From Mimachlamys varia (Eukaryota; Mollusca; Bivalvia; Pectinida; Pectinidae), in NCBI GenBank assembly GCA_947623455.1, contig OX392529.1, forward strand, positions 51,417,186-51,481,185: DNA of 64,000 bases. The letters run 5' to 3'. Below, one piece after another: positions 44,687 to 59,600 of this stretch. The position numbers and the translations under genes are program-made. The notes under the pieces are model-generated. The model saw nothing but the letters and a program-made list of their open reading frames with translations, ran no database searches and was not told the DNA's origin. How positions within the stretch are numbered: the stretch's first letter is position 1; the number at the start of each line of letters is the position of its first letter.

Positions 44687-47600
44687 GCCAAGATTTACAC
44701 CCCGAATGTGATGGAATCTACAGGAAACAAGTTCATTAGTGTGGTGAGTAAATTGGTGTGTAATGTTGGTTTGGCAAAACTTAACATTTTTTTTCAAAAT
44801 TTAGGTGTGTGAGCGTATTCCTGTTTCATAATCAGAAAACGGTATATTCATTCTTGAACTTTTTAATATTTCAATGAATCAGCCCTTGACTTGATATATA
44901 TATACATGGGTCAATCTAGGCCTTTTTTACTACCGTTTATGGGTAGTTTCCCCTCAGATTTTTTTCCCCTTTTCCCCTCAGAATTTTGTTAAATTTACTG
45001 AAATGTTGGCATTTTCCTTCATTTTTGATGTCAATATCCACCCAAATCCTTCAGATTTGTCTTTTTCTGATTATCCTTTGCTGTTTTCATTTGAAAAATA
45101 TGCTTTAAAGTTTAAAAAGTGAAACTTTGTGATTATTAAAAATTCCCCTTTGAAGAGCTTTTTTCCCCCTAAAGTACAAAAAGGTAGTTTCCCCTTAATC
45201 CTAGATTAACCCCTGATATATATATAACTAGCAGAATTTGATTGGGTTGATAATCGGCGACCAGGTACACTGTAGCTCAGTTGGTAGGGTCCCATGTTTG
45301 AACCCCGGTCAGGCCACTACATTTTCTTTTTCTCCTTTTACATAATATCTATGTTGACTGTTACAGATGAGATTCTGTTTCTCGTTTTCCTACTGGACGT
45401 CCCCTGTCATGCTGACCCTTATGTACAGAAGAGGTAAGTAATGCATGGTAAATCTCTTAAAAGAACAGCTGTGCACTGTGCCATCGAGTTTATGAAATGA
45501 TCATTGTTACAGTGTATAAGGTATCATTGTTACAGTGTATAAGGTATCATTGTTACAGTGTATAAGGTATCATTGTTACAGTGTATAAGGTATCATTGTT
45601 ACAGTGTATAAGGTATCATTGTTACAGTGTATAAGGTATCATTGTTACAGTGTATAAGGTATCATTGTTACAGTGTATAAGGTATCATTGTTACAGTGTA
45701 TAAGGTATCATTGTTACAGTGTATAAGGTATCATTGTTACAGTGTATAAGCTACTTCCTATTAATGATTATACAAACTTGCATCCTCAATATCCAGGGGT
45801 TGCTGTCCCCCCCCCCCCCCCCCCCACATATTAAATTATTGAACCTGTTTAATGAATAACAGAACCATACACTTGTGTCAATGTAAAGGCTCATGACATA
45901 TTAAATTATTGAACTTGTTTAATGAATAACAGAACCTTACACTTGTGTCAATGTTAAGGCTCATGACATATTAAATTATTGAACTTGTTTAATGAATAAC
46001 AGAACCATACACTTGTGTCAATGTAAAGGCTCATGACATATTGAATTATTGAACTTGTTTAATGAATAACAGAACCATACACTTGTGTCAATGTAAAGGT
46101 TCATGACATATTAAATTATTGAACTTGTTTAATGAATAACAGAACCTTACACTTGTGTCAATGTTAAGGCTCATGACATATTAAATTATTGAACTTGTTT
46201 AATGAATAACAGAACCATACACTTGTGTCAATGTAAAGGCTCATGACATATTAAATTATTGAACTTGTTTAATGAATAACAGAACCTTACACTTGTGTCA
46301 ATGTTAAGGCTCATGACATATTGAATTATTGAACTTGTTTAATGAATAACAGAACCATACACTTGTGTCAATGTAAAGATTCATGACATATTGAATTATT
46401 GAACTTGTTTAATGAATAAAAGAACCATACACTTGTGTCAATGTAAAGATTCATGACATATTGAATTATTGAACATTGTTTAATGAATAAAAGAACCATA
46501 CACTTGTGTCAATGTAAAGATTCATGACATATTGAATTATTGAACTTGTTTAATGAATAATAGAACCTTACACTTGTGTCAATGTAAAGATTCATGACAT
46601 ATTGAATTATTGAACTTGTTTAATGAATAACAGAACCTTACACTTGTGTCAATGTAAAGGCTCATGACATATTGAATTATTGAACTTGTTTAATGAATAA
46701 CAGAACCTTACACTTGTGTCAATGTAAAGGCTCATGACATATTGAATTATTGAACTTGTTTAATGAATAACAGAACCTTACACCTGTGTCAATGTAAAGG
46801 CTCATGGCATATTGAATTATTGAACTTGTTTAATGAATAACAGAACCTTACACTTGTGTCAATGTAAAGGCTCATGACATATTGAACTTGTTTAATGAAT
46901 AACAGAACCTTACACTTGTGTCAATGTAAAGATTCAGGACATATTGAATTATTGAACTTGTTTAATGAATTACAGAACCTTACACTTGTGTCAATGTAAA
47001 GGCTCATGACATATTGAACTTGTTTAATGAATAACAGAACCTTACACTTGTGTCAATGTAAAGATTCATGACATATTGAATTATTGAACTTGTTTAATGA
47101 ATTACAGAACCTTACACTTGTGTCAATGTAAAGGTTCATGACATATTGAACTTGTTTAATGAATAACAGAACCTTACACTTGTGTCAATGTAAAGGTTCA
47201 TGACATATTGAATTATTGAACTTGTTTAATGAATAACAGAACCATACACTTGTGTCAATGTAAAGGTTCATGACATATTGAACTTGCTTAATGAATAACA
47301 GAACCTTACACTTGTGTCAATGTAAAGGCTCATGACATATTGAATTATTGAACTTGTTTAATGAATAACAGAACCTTACACTTGTGTCAATGTAAAGGTT
47401 CATGACATATTGAACTTGTTTAATGAATAACAGAACCTTACACTTGTGTCAATGTAAAGGCTCATGACATATTGAATTATTGAACTTGTTTAATGAATAA
47501 CAGAACCTTACACTTGTGTCAATGTAAAGGTTCATGACATATTGAATTATTGAACTTGTTTAATGAATAATAGAACCATAAACTTGTGTCAATGTAAAGG

Positions 47601-50600
47601 TTCATGACATATTGAACATTGTTTAATGAATAATAGAACCATAAACTTGTGTCAATGTAAAGGCTCATGACATATTGAATTATTGAACTTGTTTCATGAA
47701 TTCAATATCACATTGACACTCATGTAAGTTCCTCCATGTATACGAGGTATACTGTTATTTCACAGGGTACTTCTGTGTGGATGGATTAATCAGCCTGGGA
47801 AAGTTTGGCTTCTCTGTCAGTGTTATCTACTTGTTTGCCTGGTTGTTAAGAGGTAAGAACTCTTAATTGTAGAATCCGCTCACATAACCAAGAGTTATAT
47901 GGTGTATTTAGACCTAATGAAGGCTTTTTCCACTGGAAAAAAAATTATTTATTATTTATTAGCTCACCTGGTCCAAAGGACCAAGGTGAGCTTATGCGAT
48001 ACCGTGGCGTCCGTCGTCCGTCGTCCGTCCGTCAACAATTGACTTCTTCTTTATAACCACTGATCGGAATTTGACCAAATTTGGTCAGAAGCATCCCTAT
48101 GGGGTGGGGACTCAAAATTGTACAAATGGTTGGGCTGACCCCCCAGGGGCCTGGGGGGCGGGGCCAAAAGGGGTCAATTTGGCTATTTGATATAAACGAC
48201 TTCTTCTCTGAAACCGAGCAATGTATATTGCTCATATTTGGCTGGTAGTATTACTATGGGTTGGGGATTCAAAATTGTACAAATGGTGGGGCTGACCCCC
48301 CAGGGGCCTGGGGGGCGGGGCCAAAAGGGTAAGTTGGCTATATTGATATAAACGACTTCTTCTCTGAAACCCAGTAATATATATCGCTCATATTTGGCTG
48401 GTAGCATCACTATTGAGTGGGGATTCAAAATTGTACAAATGGTGGGGCTGACCCCCAAGGGGCCTGGGGGGCGGGGTCAAAAGGGGTCAGTTTGGCTATA
48501 TTGATATAAACGATTTCTTCTCTGAAACCCAGTAATGTATATCGCTTATATTTGCCTGGTAGCATTACCATGGGGTGTGGATTCAAAATTGTATAAATGG
48601 TGGGGCTGATCCCCCAGGGGCCTGAGGGGCGGGGCCGAAAGGAGTCAATTTGGCTATAATGATAAAAATGACTTCTTCTCTGAAACCAAGCAATGGATAT
48701 TATTCATATTTGCCTGGTATCATCACTATGGGATTAGGATTCAAAATTATATGATTATGATCACGGAGGGGCCTGAGGGGTGGGGCCAAAAGGGGCACAT
48801 TAGACAATATTGGTATAAATGATCTCTTTCCTGAAACTAAGCAATGTATGACATCTATATTCTAGTGGTAGAATCCAAAGGTTGCTTGAATTCAAATTTA
48901 TACAAATGTTTTGGTAACCTCGATCACAATCATGGATTTAGATATGACCCCAGGGTCTGCCACGCCCTTGCAACTTGACTCCTGACTCATAACTTTTAAA
49001 CGGCTGAGATCCCCACCCCAAAACTTTATATACAATTGCTGGGCATTAAGAGACAATCACAATTATGATTTTATATTTGACTCCAGGGTCTGCCACGCCC
49101 TTGAAACTTGACTCCTGAGTCATAACTTTTAAATGGTTTGCGACACACTTTTAATTAGCTCACCTGGTCCAAAGGACCAGGGTGAGCTTATGCCATACCG
49201 TGGCGTCCGTCCGTCGTCCGTCTGTCAACAATTGACTTCTTCTTAATAACCACTTGTTGTTGAAATGGGTCACACCTGAATTATTTTCGATTTTGATTTT
49301 TCTGTCAAGAGTTTCTTGTTAGTTATCGCTCAGGTTTTCTTCGTGTAGACTTATTTTTGCATTGTTCTCAACTGTATTATTTTTAGCTCACCTGGTCCGA
49401 AGGACCGAAGTGAGCTTATGCCATACCATGGCTTCCGTCGTCCGTCCGTCGTCCGTCAACAATTTCTTTAAACGACTTCTCCTCCATAACCACTGATAGG
49501 AAATCAACCTAATTTGGCAGGAAGCATCCTTGGGTGCCCAGGATTCAAAATTGTACTAATGGTGGGACTGACCCCTAGGGGGCTGAGGGGTGGGGCCAAA
49601 AAGGGTTATTTAGCTATATTGGTTTAAGCGACTTCTTCTCCATAACCACTGATTGGAAATCAGCCTTATTTGGCAGAAAGTATCCCTAGGTGCTTAGGAT
49701 TCAAAATTGTACTCCTGGTGGGACTGAACCCCTAGGGGGCTGAGGGGTGGGGCCATAAAAAAATGATTTACCTATATTGATATTAGCGACTTCTTCTTCA
49801 TAACCACTGATTGGAAATCAGCCTGATTTGGCAGGAAGCATGCTTAGGTGCCCAGGATTCAAAATTGTACTAATGGTGGGACTGACCCCCTAGGGGGCTG
49901 AGGGGCGGGGCCAAAAAGGGTTATTTAACTATGTTGGTTTAATCGACTTCTTCTCCATAACCACCGATTGGTAATCAGCCTTATTTGGCAGGAAGCATGC
50001 TTATAGATGCCCAGGATTCAAAATTGTACTAATGGTGGGACTGGCCCCCTAGGGGGCTGAGGGGCGGGACCAAAAAGTGTTACTAAGCTATATTGGTTTA
50101 ATTGACTTCTTCTTCATAACCATTGATTGGAAATCAGCCTTATTTGGCAGGAAGCATCCCTAGCTGCTCAGGATTCAAAATGGTACTCATGGTGGGACTG
50201 ACCCCCAAGGGAGCTGAGGGGCGGGGCCAAAAAGAATTATTTAGCTATATTGATATTAGCGACTTCTTCTTCATAACCACTGATTGGAAATCAGCCTTAT
50301 TTGCAAGAAAGTATCCCTAGGTGCTCTGGATTCAAAATTGTACTAATGGTGGGCTGACCCCATAGGGGGCTGAGGGATGGGGGCCATAAAAAAAGTATTT
50401 AGCTATATTGATGTTAGCGACTTTTTTTTCATAACCACTGATTGGTAATCAACCTTATTTGGCAGGAAGCATGCTTAGGTGCCCAGGATTCAAAATTGTA
50501 CTCATGGTGGGACTGATCCCCTAGGGGGCTGAGGGGCGAGCCAAAAAGAAAATATTTTATCATGATTACTTAGATACCAATATATCCAGGTGAGCGATAC

Positions 50601-53600
50601 AGGCCCTCTGGGCCTCTTGTTCAAATAGCGTATGTTCTTAATTTGAATTTTCAATAACTTCAAAATAAAATGATCTATTTTTTTCCCTCCTGTACATGTA
50701 TAATACTTAAAAAATGAAATATTGTAATGGTATTGTAATCTCAGTGAAAGTAAATATCAATTATCCAAATTTAAAAAGAAAAAATCTGTTACCGATGGGT
50801 AGTTCCCCTGAAATAAGTACATTTACTGGCCTTTGTTTTTAGGTCATCTGACCCGAAGGGTCAGGATGACCTATAGTCATCATGCTTCGTCCGTCGTCGT
50901 GCGCCGTGCGTTGTGCGCCGTCCGTAAACTTTTCCATTTAAACATCTTCTTCTCATAAACCAAAAGGCCCATAGACCCAATATTGGGCTTGTGCCATGCT
51001 GGGATGAAGGGGTACCAAGTTTGTTCAAACAAATGACCTTGACCTTCATTCAAGGTCACAGGGGCCAAAAAGGTCAAAATCTTTGAACGACTTCTTCTGA
51101 ATAACCAAAAGGCCATGAGACCTGATATTGGGCCTGTGTTATGCTGGGATAAAGGGGTACCAAGTTTGTTCAAACAAATGACCTTGACCTTCATTCAAGG
51201 TCACAGGGGCAGAAAAGGTCAAAATCTTTTTAAACAACTTCTTCTGAATAACCAAAAGGTCAAGAGACCTGATATTGGTCCTGTGTTATGCTGATATAAA
51301 GGGCTACCAAGTTTGTTCAAAGAAATGACCTTGACCTTCATTCAAGGTCACTGGGGACAAAACGGTCATAATTTTTAAACGACTTCTTCTGAATAACCAA
51401 AAGGCCCAGAGACCTAATATTGGGCCTGTGGCATGCTGGGATAAAGGGCTACCAAGTTTGTTCAAAGAAATGACCTTGACCTTCATTCAAGGTCACAGGG
51501 GCCAAAAAGGTCAAAATCTTTGAACGACTTCTTCTGAATAACCAAAAGGCCCAGAGACCTGATATTGGGCCTGTGTTATGCTGGGATAAAGGGGTACCAA
51601 GTTTGTTCAAACAAATGACCTTGACCTTCATTCAAGGTCACAGGGGCCAAAAAGGTCAAAATCTTTATAAACAACTTCTTCTGAATAACCAAAAGGCCCA
51701 GAGACCTGATATTGGTCCTGTGTTATGCTGAGATAAAGGGCTACCAAGTTTGTTCAAAGAAATGACCTTGACCTTCATTCAAGGTCACAGGGGACAAAAC
51801 GGTCATAATTTTTAAACGACTTCTTCTGAATAACCAAAAGGCCCAGAGATCTAATATTGGGCCTGTGGCATGCTGGGATAAAGGGCTACCAAGTTTGTTC
51901 AAAGAAATGACCTTGACTTTCATTCAAGGTCACTGGGGCCAAAACGGTCATAATCTTTAAACATTTTCTTCTGAATAACCAAAAGGCCCAGATACCTAAT
52001 ATTGGGCCTGTGGCATGCTGGGATAAAGGGCTATCAAGTTTGTTCAAAGAAATGACCTTGACTTTCATTCAAGGTCACTGGGGCCAAAACGGTCATAATC
52101 TTTAAACATTTTCTTCTGAATAACCAAAAGGCCCAGATACCTAATATTGGGCCTGTGGCATGCTGGGATAAAGGGCTACCAAGTTTGTTCAAAGAAATGA
52201 CCTTGACTTTCATTCAAGGTCACAGGGGACAAAACGGTCATAATATTTAAACGACTTCTTCTGAATAACCAAAAGGCCCAGAGACCTGATATTGGGCCTG
52301 TGGCATGCTGGGATAAAGGGCTACCAAGTTTGTTCAAAGAAATGATCTTGACTTTCATTCAAGGTCACAGGGACCAAAACGGTCATAATCTTTAAACAAC
52401 TTCTTCTGAATAACCAAAAGGCCCAGAGATCTAATATTGGGCCTGTGGCATGCTGGGATAAAGGGCTACCAAGTTTGTTCAAAGAAATGACCTTGACTTT
52501 CATTCAAGGTCACTGGGGCCAAAACGAAACTGTTGTTATTTTTCGTGTAGTCAGAAATCCAAGATGGCCTCCACAGCGGCCATTTTGAAAACACATTCTA
52601 AACTTCTCAAGTTCTACCAGTGGAATTCAGCTGAAACTTGCCAGAAATGATATCCTGAGATGGTCCCAACAAAGTGTTGTTATTTTTCAAGCCCATCAGA
52701 AATCCAAGAAGGCCACTATCTTGAACTTGGCAATCTATACAGGCATATTATAACTTGATTTAATGACTACACATATTTTCATAGTGATTTTACAATTGGT
52801 AGTCAGATGACCGTTAAGGCCCGTTGGGCCTCTTGTTACAATTGGCTCATTTGCACATGATAAATCTTGATCATCTGAAAGGTTTGCATGATCATTTTGA
52901 CTTGTTAGCATTGATGCAACTGAGCATTTGACTTTTTAGCATTGAAACAACTGAGCATTTGACTTGTTAGCATTGATACAACTGAGTATTTGACTTGTTA
53001 GCATTGAAACAACTGAGCATTTGACTTTTTAGCATTGATACAACTGAGTATTTGACTTGTTAGCATTGAAACAACTGAGTATTTGACTTTTAGCATTGAT
53101 ACAACTGAGTATTTGACTTGTTAGCATTGAAACAACTGAGCATTTGACTTGTTAGCATTGATACAACTGAGTATTTGAGACAACCACCATATGATTTTAC
53201 GCAGTAATGATGTGAAGTAAGGAGACATCACTTTTGTGATCAGACAAGAAATGACTATTGTTGTTTGTTCTTACAAAACTTACTCACTTTATACAGGAAT
53301 TGGCCGATCATACAACCCAGATTATGTTACCTTTATACAAATCCTGACTGCGGCTTCTGCACTACAAAACCAGGTAGAGTACCATTCTTAGCCTTCTTTC
53401 TGATGGAATCTGTTGTTGTAATATAAATAAGTTTCATGTGATGTCATAGCTAGGAGATATATGAAACTCTAGTTAGATAACAATTTCTCCCGTCATTCAC
53501 AGATTTTTAACCCCACCATCAGATGGTGGGCTACTCAAATTGCCCAGCGTCCGTGGTCCGTCCGTGGTCCATCCGTCCTTAAACAATTCTTCAGACGTTC

Positions 53601-56600
53601 TGAATGGATCTTTCTCAAATTTCATATGTAGGTTCACCTTTGTGCGTAGTTGTGCCCTTTTGATTTTGGGACTGAAGGGAAAAACAAAATGGCTGAAAGG
53701 CGGCTATTTTGGATTTTGCCACTGAAAGTTTGCTATCGCTATTTCTTGAGAAGTACTCGATGGATCTTTCTCAAATTTCATATGTACCGTTGGGTACTCT
53801 TTGTCCAAATAGTTTTGTTATTTTGTACTTGGGACTGATCAGAAAAAAACTCATACAGTAACTAAAATTTAAAACATGAAAGAAAAAAGAAGGGAAAATA
53901 TCCCACTTTTTTAAAAACCAAAGAAGATTGTCTATGGTGAGCGCTAAGATTCCTCTGGGATCTCTTGTTTTCCTCTTTAACCTGTTCTAGATTTCTCTGT
54001 CACCCAGGCCTCTTGGGTATGACAGATAACACAAGCTGACAACAATATAATGATGTCACGGCAACAATATAATGATGTCATGGCAACAATATAATGATGT
54101 CATGGCAACAATATAATGATGTCCCGGCAACAATATAATGATGTCCCGGCAACAATATAATGATGTCACGGCAACAATATAATGATGTCACGGCAACAAT
54201 ATAATGATGTCACGGCAACAATATAATGATGTCACGGCAACAATACAATGATGTCAAGGCAACAATATAATCACATCACAATAACAATACCATGTCACCA
54301 ATTCAATCACGTCACATCAGCATTGTGTTGCATTGATACTTTCATAAAAGAAATTCAAAATGGTGGGAGAAGAATAATCATCTCCTACCTTGATGGTGTG
54401 ACAGAGAAATCACCAACCGTTAAGAGGGGTGATATTCTTGATTGTCTAGACAACCAAAAATATCATCCCTTGATCAGTCGGAGATATCTCTGTCACAACA
54501 TCTAGGTATTGAAAGATTCTATCAGTCATTTGGAGACCAACCGTACTGATATATAGTCAAACACATTTATGCTACCTTGAATGACCCTAGGGTCCTGACT
54601 GCTCCTTGAATTGTTGTTCCTTTTAACTGTAATGTATCTAAATATATAAATGTCAACCTTTCATGAGTTTTAATTTTTGCATTCCTGTTGATCCTTTAGG
54701 GTGGGATTAATTTGATTTCATAACATGAGTTTTAAATTCTGACATTTTTTTTTTTTTTTTGCTTTGATTTCAGGCTGAGAGATCTAAAAGGATATCAGAA
54801 TATGATTTTGAATTTTGGGCATGGCCAACAGATTATCCTTATACCAATACTGGGTAAATATTTGTACATTTTGTAAATATATTTAATAACATACAACTTC
54901 ATATTTCAATTCTTCTGAAGTCATCTGTATTGTATGATACCATAATGCCCCATACACACCTGAAGACACATTTGAACTCTTCCAATTCAATGGCTAGAAT
55001 AGTTCATTATAAAACTCTGGGGGTGAATGAGTTAAATTATAGAGAAAGTCTGCACTTTGACCTTTTATACATGCTGATACAGTGCATTCCACCTAATATC
55101 ACCCCTGTTAATATCACATTCCTCTTTATATCATGTTTCCCCAAGGACCATTTTCCCCTCTATATATATATAATCTATGTAAAAAATTTTGGTAAATATC
55201 ATGTATTTTTAAAGTGAATCCTTTTATTATCATGTTTGTTTACCAAATCGCATGAAATATCCAAAAAATGGTGTCATTTCAAATGATTTTAGATACAACT
55301 TGTACAAGATATTGCATAGAAAATATAAAAATAAACAAAAAAAAAGATTTTTAATGGAATAATATTATCTAGATTGAAATATCTTTATATATGCATATAC
55401 CTGTAGCTCCTAAAATTTCACAATGAACCAATCCAACCTTTGAATATTGAAGGGCTTAAATGTGTCTTTAGGGGTGAATGGGTCAAGGGTATCCCTGTAG
55501 TCTGAGACTAGCATAAGTGTTAAAATCGGAAACCTCCAATGTGGGAAATCTCCCTAATTTCCAGTTAGGAAGAAAGTGTGTGAAGTCCGTCCTAGTTTAT
55601 CAGTATGCAGTAAAAAGTCCACTTCATTATACATGTGCTTAATGCTATTCTGACATATACGGGTACAAAAATAACATTGTAATTTGATATATATTTTATA
55701 AAATTTATTCTACAGTCAATTTTGAGAGTGTCATTTTTCATCGTCTATATTTTTTTCCTAATTTGCGGTCATATGTATATAATTATCACCATTTATGTTT
55801 TACGGGAGAAGACAAATTATAAGTTGTTTAACTTGTGTCTTATCCCATTTAAATTATGTTTAAATCAAATGAGTGAAAACAGATTGAAACTGCATTGCTG
55901 AATTTATCTTATGCCCTTGCAATACAGTGAATACAGTGGACTCCACTTAATATCACTCCTGTTAATATCACATTCCTCTTTATATCATGTTTTTCCCAAG
56001 CACCACTTTTCTCTATACATGTTTTTGTCTGACAAATGCAACATGATATAAAGAGGAGTGCACTGTATGTATAAAAAACAGTGGAACCTTGATATCACAA
56101 AGTCAGTTGGAATGTGGGAAAACCTGAGTTATCTGAGTATTCAAGTTACATTAGTATGTATGTTTAGTGTTAAATTTGGCCGGAACCAACTTCTGGGAAC
56201 CAATGTAAGATATTGTTCGTCTGTTATCAATTCATATTTGAAATACAGTGCACTCCTCTTTATGTCATGTTGCATTTGTCAGACAAAAACATGATATTAA
56301 CAGGAATGTGATATTTAGAGAAACATATTTTTCCACTAAATCTAGTGCATTTCCAATCCCCATAACTAAATGTAAGTTATTCAATGTACATATGAAGATG
56401 TTTCAATATATAGATAACATTATTTCAATTAAAAATCATTTTTGGGGTTATTGTTTTATTTTCTATACAACATTTTGTACAAGTCGTATCTGAAATAAAT
56501 GGAAATTACATCATTTTCTGGATCATTTATGTGATTGGTTAAAAAAACATGATATTAAGAGGAATTCACCTCAAAATACATTATATTAACCAAATAAAAT

Positions 56601-59600
56601 TACACAGATTACAGAAAAATGGTGCTTGGGAAAAACATGATATAAAGAGGAATGTGATATTAACAGGAGTGATATTAAGTGAAGTCCACTGTATTCAATA
56701 TTTTTAACTCATTTCACAGAAGACCAAGAAGGCAAGGTAACCCCCAGTTATTAGCAGGTTCCATCACAGACTATCCAATGTCAGTTCTCAGGTGAGTTGG
56801 GAGATAAAACTTTTAAAACTGAAGGTGAGATGGCCAGTCCGTTTCACTTTACCCATTATTTTTGGTGTAATTGCCGTAACTCATTCATCCGTTGATCAAT
56901 TTTATTGAAACTTTGCCAAATGGTGTAACTTATCAATGCCAATGATTTGACTCATCAGGTATGGTCCAATTGTTCATTCCAAAGTAATAGCCTGTAGAAG
57001 TTAAGAATTTTATTTATTTAATTCATTACCCAACTTGGAACCCTGTCAAACATGATAGGAAGCGATGGAGTATCGGTGGGCCATTCAGCTTACAGTTCTA
57101 GTTTATTTAACTGAAAGCTCGTAAATAATACATGTAGATCTTGTTTCTGTACTAAAGATATGTATTTCCCCAACAGTTACATATGTGCTCATACCTTCGG
57201 ACGACGAATGATGTATCCTGGCTCCACGGCACTCATCAACACTCTCCTAGGTTAGTTTCACACTCTTTGTTCCATACTGAGTAAAATGCCCTGCCCAATT
57301 GTCTGTTTGTAACAGAAACAATTTACCATAATTTCCTGTGTATTACCCGCACCGGGTAATAGCCTGCGGGAGGTAAATTAAGGCAAATAAATTCCAGATA
57401 ACCCGCACTGGCAGATTGCCCGTGGGTTATACGTCGAATGTATACCTAGTGAGTACGAGTGTACTGTGTATGTGACTTTGTGATTTATTGTATTGAATGT
57501 TGGAAATCAGAAACATTTGATGGAAATATTGTGTTTGTTTTGTTAATATATACACTGTATGTTTATGTGTATAATTAATGCTATATATATACACTTATCA
57601 ATGATATTTTTTCGCTTACAAATAGCATAGATTTACATGGTAATAAAGGTGGAAACATTAAACAACGTATAGCCCGCATTTTTTAATAATTTGGAAAAAA
57701 AATCCACATATAGTCCACACCGGCAGATAGCCCGCACTAGGCATCTTCTGATATAAAAAATCGTACAGCCCACGGGCAATATGTAGGAAATTACGGTACC
57801 CTATTTTGGGGAGATTGCATAATAAAAATAGTCTTTAATACTATTACTATAGAAACATTGTGCCTCAAAGATCTGGCACTGGTTAAGTTAAGGAAGTTTC
57901 TTAGCTTAAAAATCTCCATAGGAAAGCAAGACAGGAGTTCCTTATTGAACTGAAGATTTTCTCCTTACCATGTGATACAGTGGACTCAACTTAATATCAC
58001 TCCTGTTAATATCACATTCCTCTTTATATCACGTTTTTCCCTAGCACCCTTTTTCTCTCTATATAATCTATGTAATTTCATTTGGTTAATATCATGTATT
58101 TTGAGGTGAATTCCTCTTAATATCATGTTTCTTTTTAACCAATCACATAAAATATCCAGAAAATGATGTTATTTCCATTGATTTCAGATACAACTTGTAC
58201 AAAATATTGCATAGAAAGTAAAAAAATAACCCCAAAAATGATTTTTAATTGAAATAATAATGTCTATATATTGAAACATCTTCATATGTACATTGAATAG
58301 CTTACTTACTTTTAGTTTTGGAGATTGGAAATGCACTAGATTTAGAGGAAAAACATGTTTCTCTTAATGTCACATTCCTGTTAATATCATGTTTTTATCT
58401 GACAAATGCAACATGATATAAAGATGAGTGCACTGTTATGTATTTGTATTTCTGTACAGCTGTAAGAAACAGATTTATGATATTGGTTGCGGTTAATTCC
58501 CAGACTCTAAACCTCTTGTTTCATTTACAGATTTTTATATAATGACTCCTTTTGGTCAAGGAGGAATGTCTAATGCTCAGCTAAATTATCTTCTCTCCAT
58601 TTCTTGTTTTCTTATTTTAAGAAAACATGCTGATCCAGGAGAGAGGGAGACTGGTCGATGATGTAAGTGTAAAAGTTGTGAGCAAGATTTTTTTTTTTCT
58701 TTACACCAATGATTGCTTGAAAATTTTTGGTTACTTACAATTGAAAATTTTTGGTTACCCTTGTACTTAAAATTGAAAATTTTTGGTTACTTACAATTGA
58801 AAGTTTTTGATTACTTACAATTGAACATTTTTGGTTACTTACACTTGAAAATTTTTGGTTACTTACAATTGAAAATTTTTGGTTACTTACAATTGAAAAT
58901 TTTTGGTTACTTACAATTGAAAATTTTTGGTTACTTACAATTGAAAATTTTTGGTTACTTACAATTGAAAATGTTTGGTTACTTACAATTGAAATTTTTT
59001 AGTTACTTACAAGTGAAATAGGACATGGCTACATGTCTTTTTCTTGGATCTGTAGCCTTGAAATTGATTACCTTGTCCATTTCAAGACAAAAACCCAAGA
59101 TGGTGTCCAATCTTTATTCTGATGAAAGTGTCTCATTGAGAAATATGCCTCTTCCCCTGTATTACAGTACCGTGGGAAGAGACGTAAAGTGCAGACAGCC
59201 GACGGAAACGAGATAGACACCATGTTTATAGAAAGGAGTAGAACACTGGGACAGAAGGGCCAAACGCTGGTAAGGAGTTTCAGTTAAACATACAGTAAAG
59301 CCCCACTCAGTCACACATATAGTTAAACCTCACTTAGTCACACATATAGTTAAACCTCACTTAGTCACACATACAGTAAACCCCAGTTAGTTACACATAC
59401 AGTAAAACCCCACTCATTTACACATACAGTAAAACCCCACTTTGTTACACATACAGTTAAACCCAACTTAGTTACACATACAGTAAAACCCCACTTTGTT
59501 ACACATACAGTTAAACCCAACTTAGTTACACATACAGTAAAGCCCCACTTAGTCACACATACAGTAAAGCCCCACTTAGTTACACATACAGTAAAACCCC

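Noticed and set aside
45260..45312. Possible tRNA gene (TGTAGCTCAGTTGGTAG ... GTTTGAACCCC)
   Set aside because: Too short between the boxes for an anticodon arm, and no acceptor-stem pairing; a SINE remnant is more likely.
48032..48458. Frames with PFWPRPPGPWGVSPTICTIL repeats
   Set aside because: Tandem core of a composite element read in reverse; GC-rich CCCAGGGGCCTGGGG palindromes create the pseudo-protein.
50861..52503. Series of 60-codon minus-strand frames at 145-bp spacing (FEQTW, LWAFWLFRRSR)
   Set aside because: They follow the 145-bp tandem unit of the composite element, and each is cut by the next unit; no splice or start logic.
58713..59021. 102-codon frame of GYLQLKIF repeats
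   Set aside because: Translation of a 24-bp minisatellite in an ABHD16A intron.
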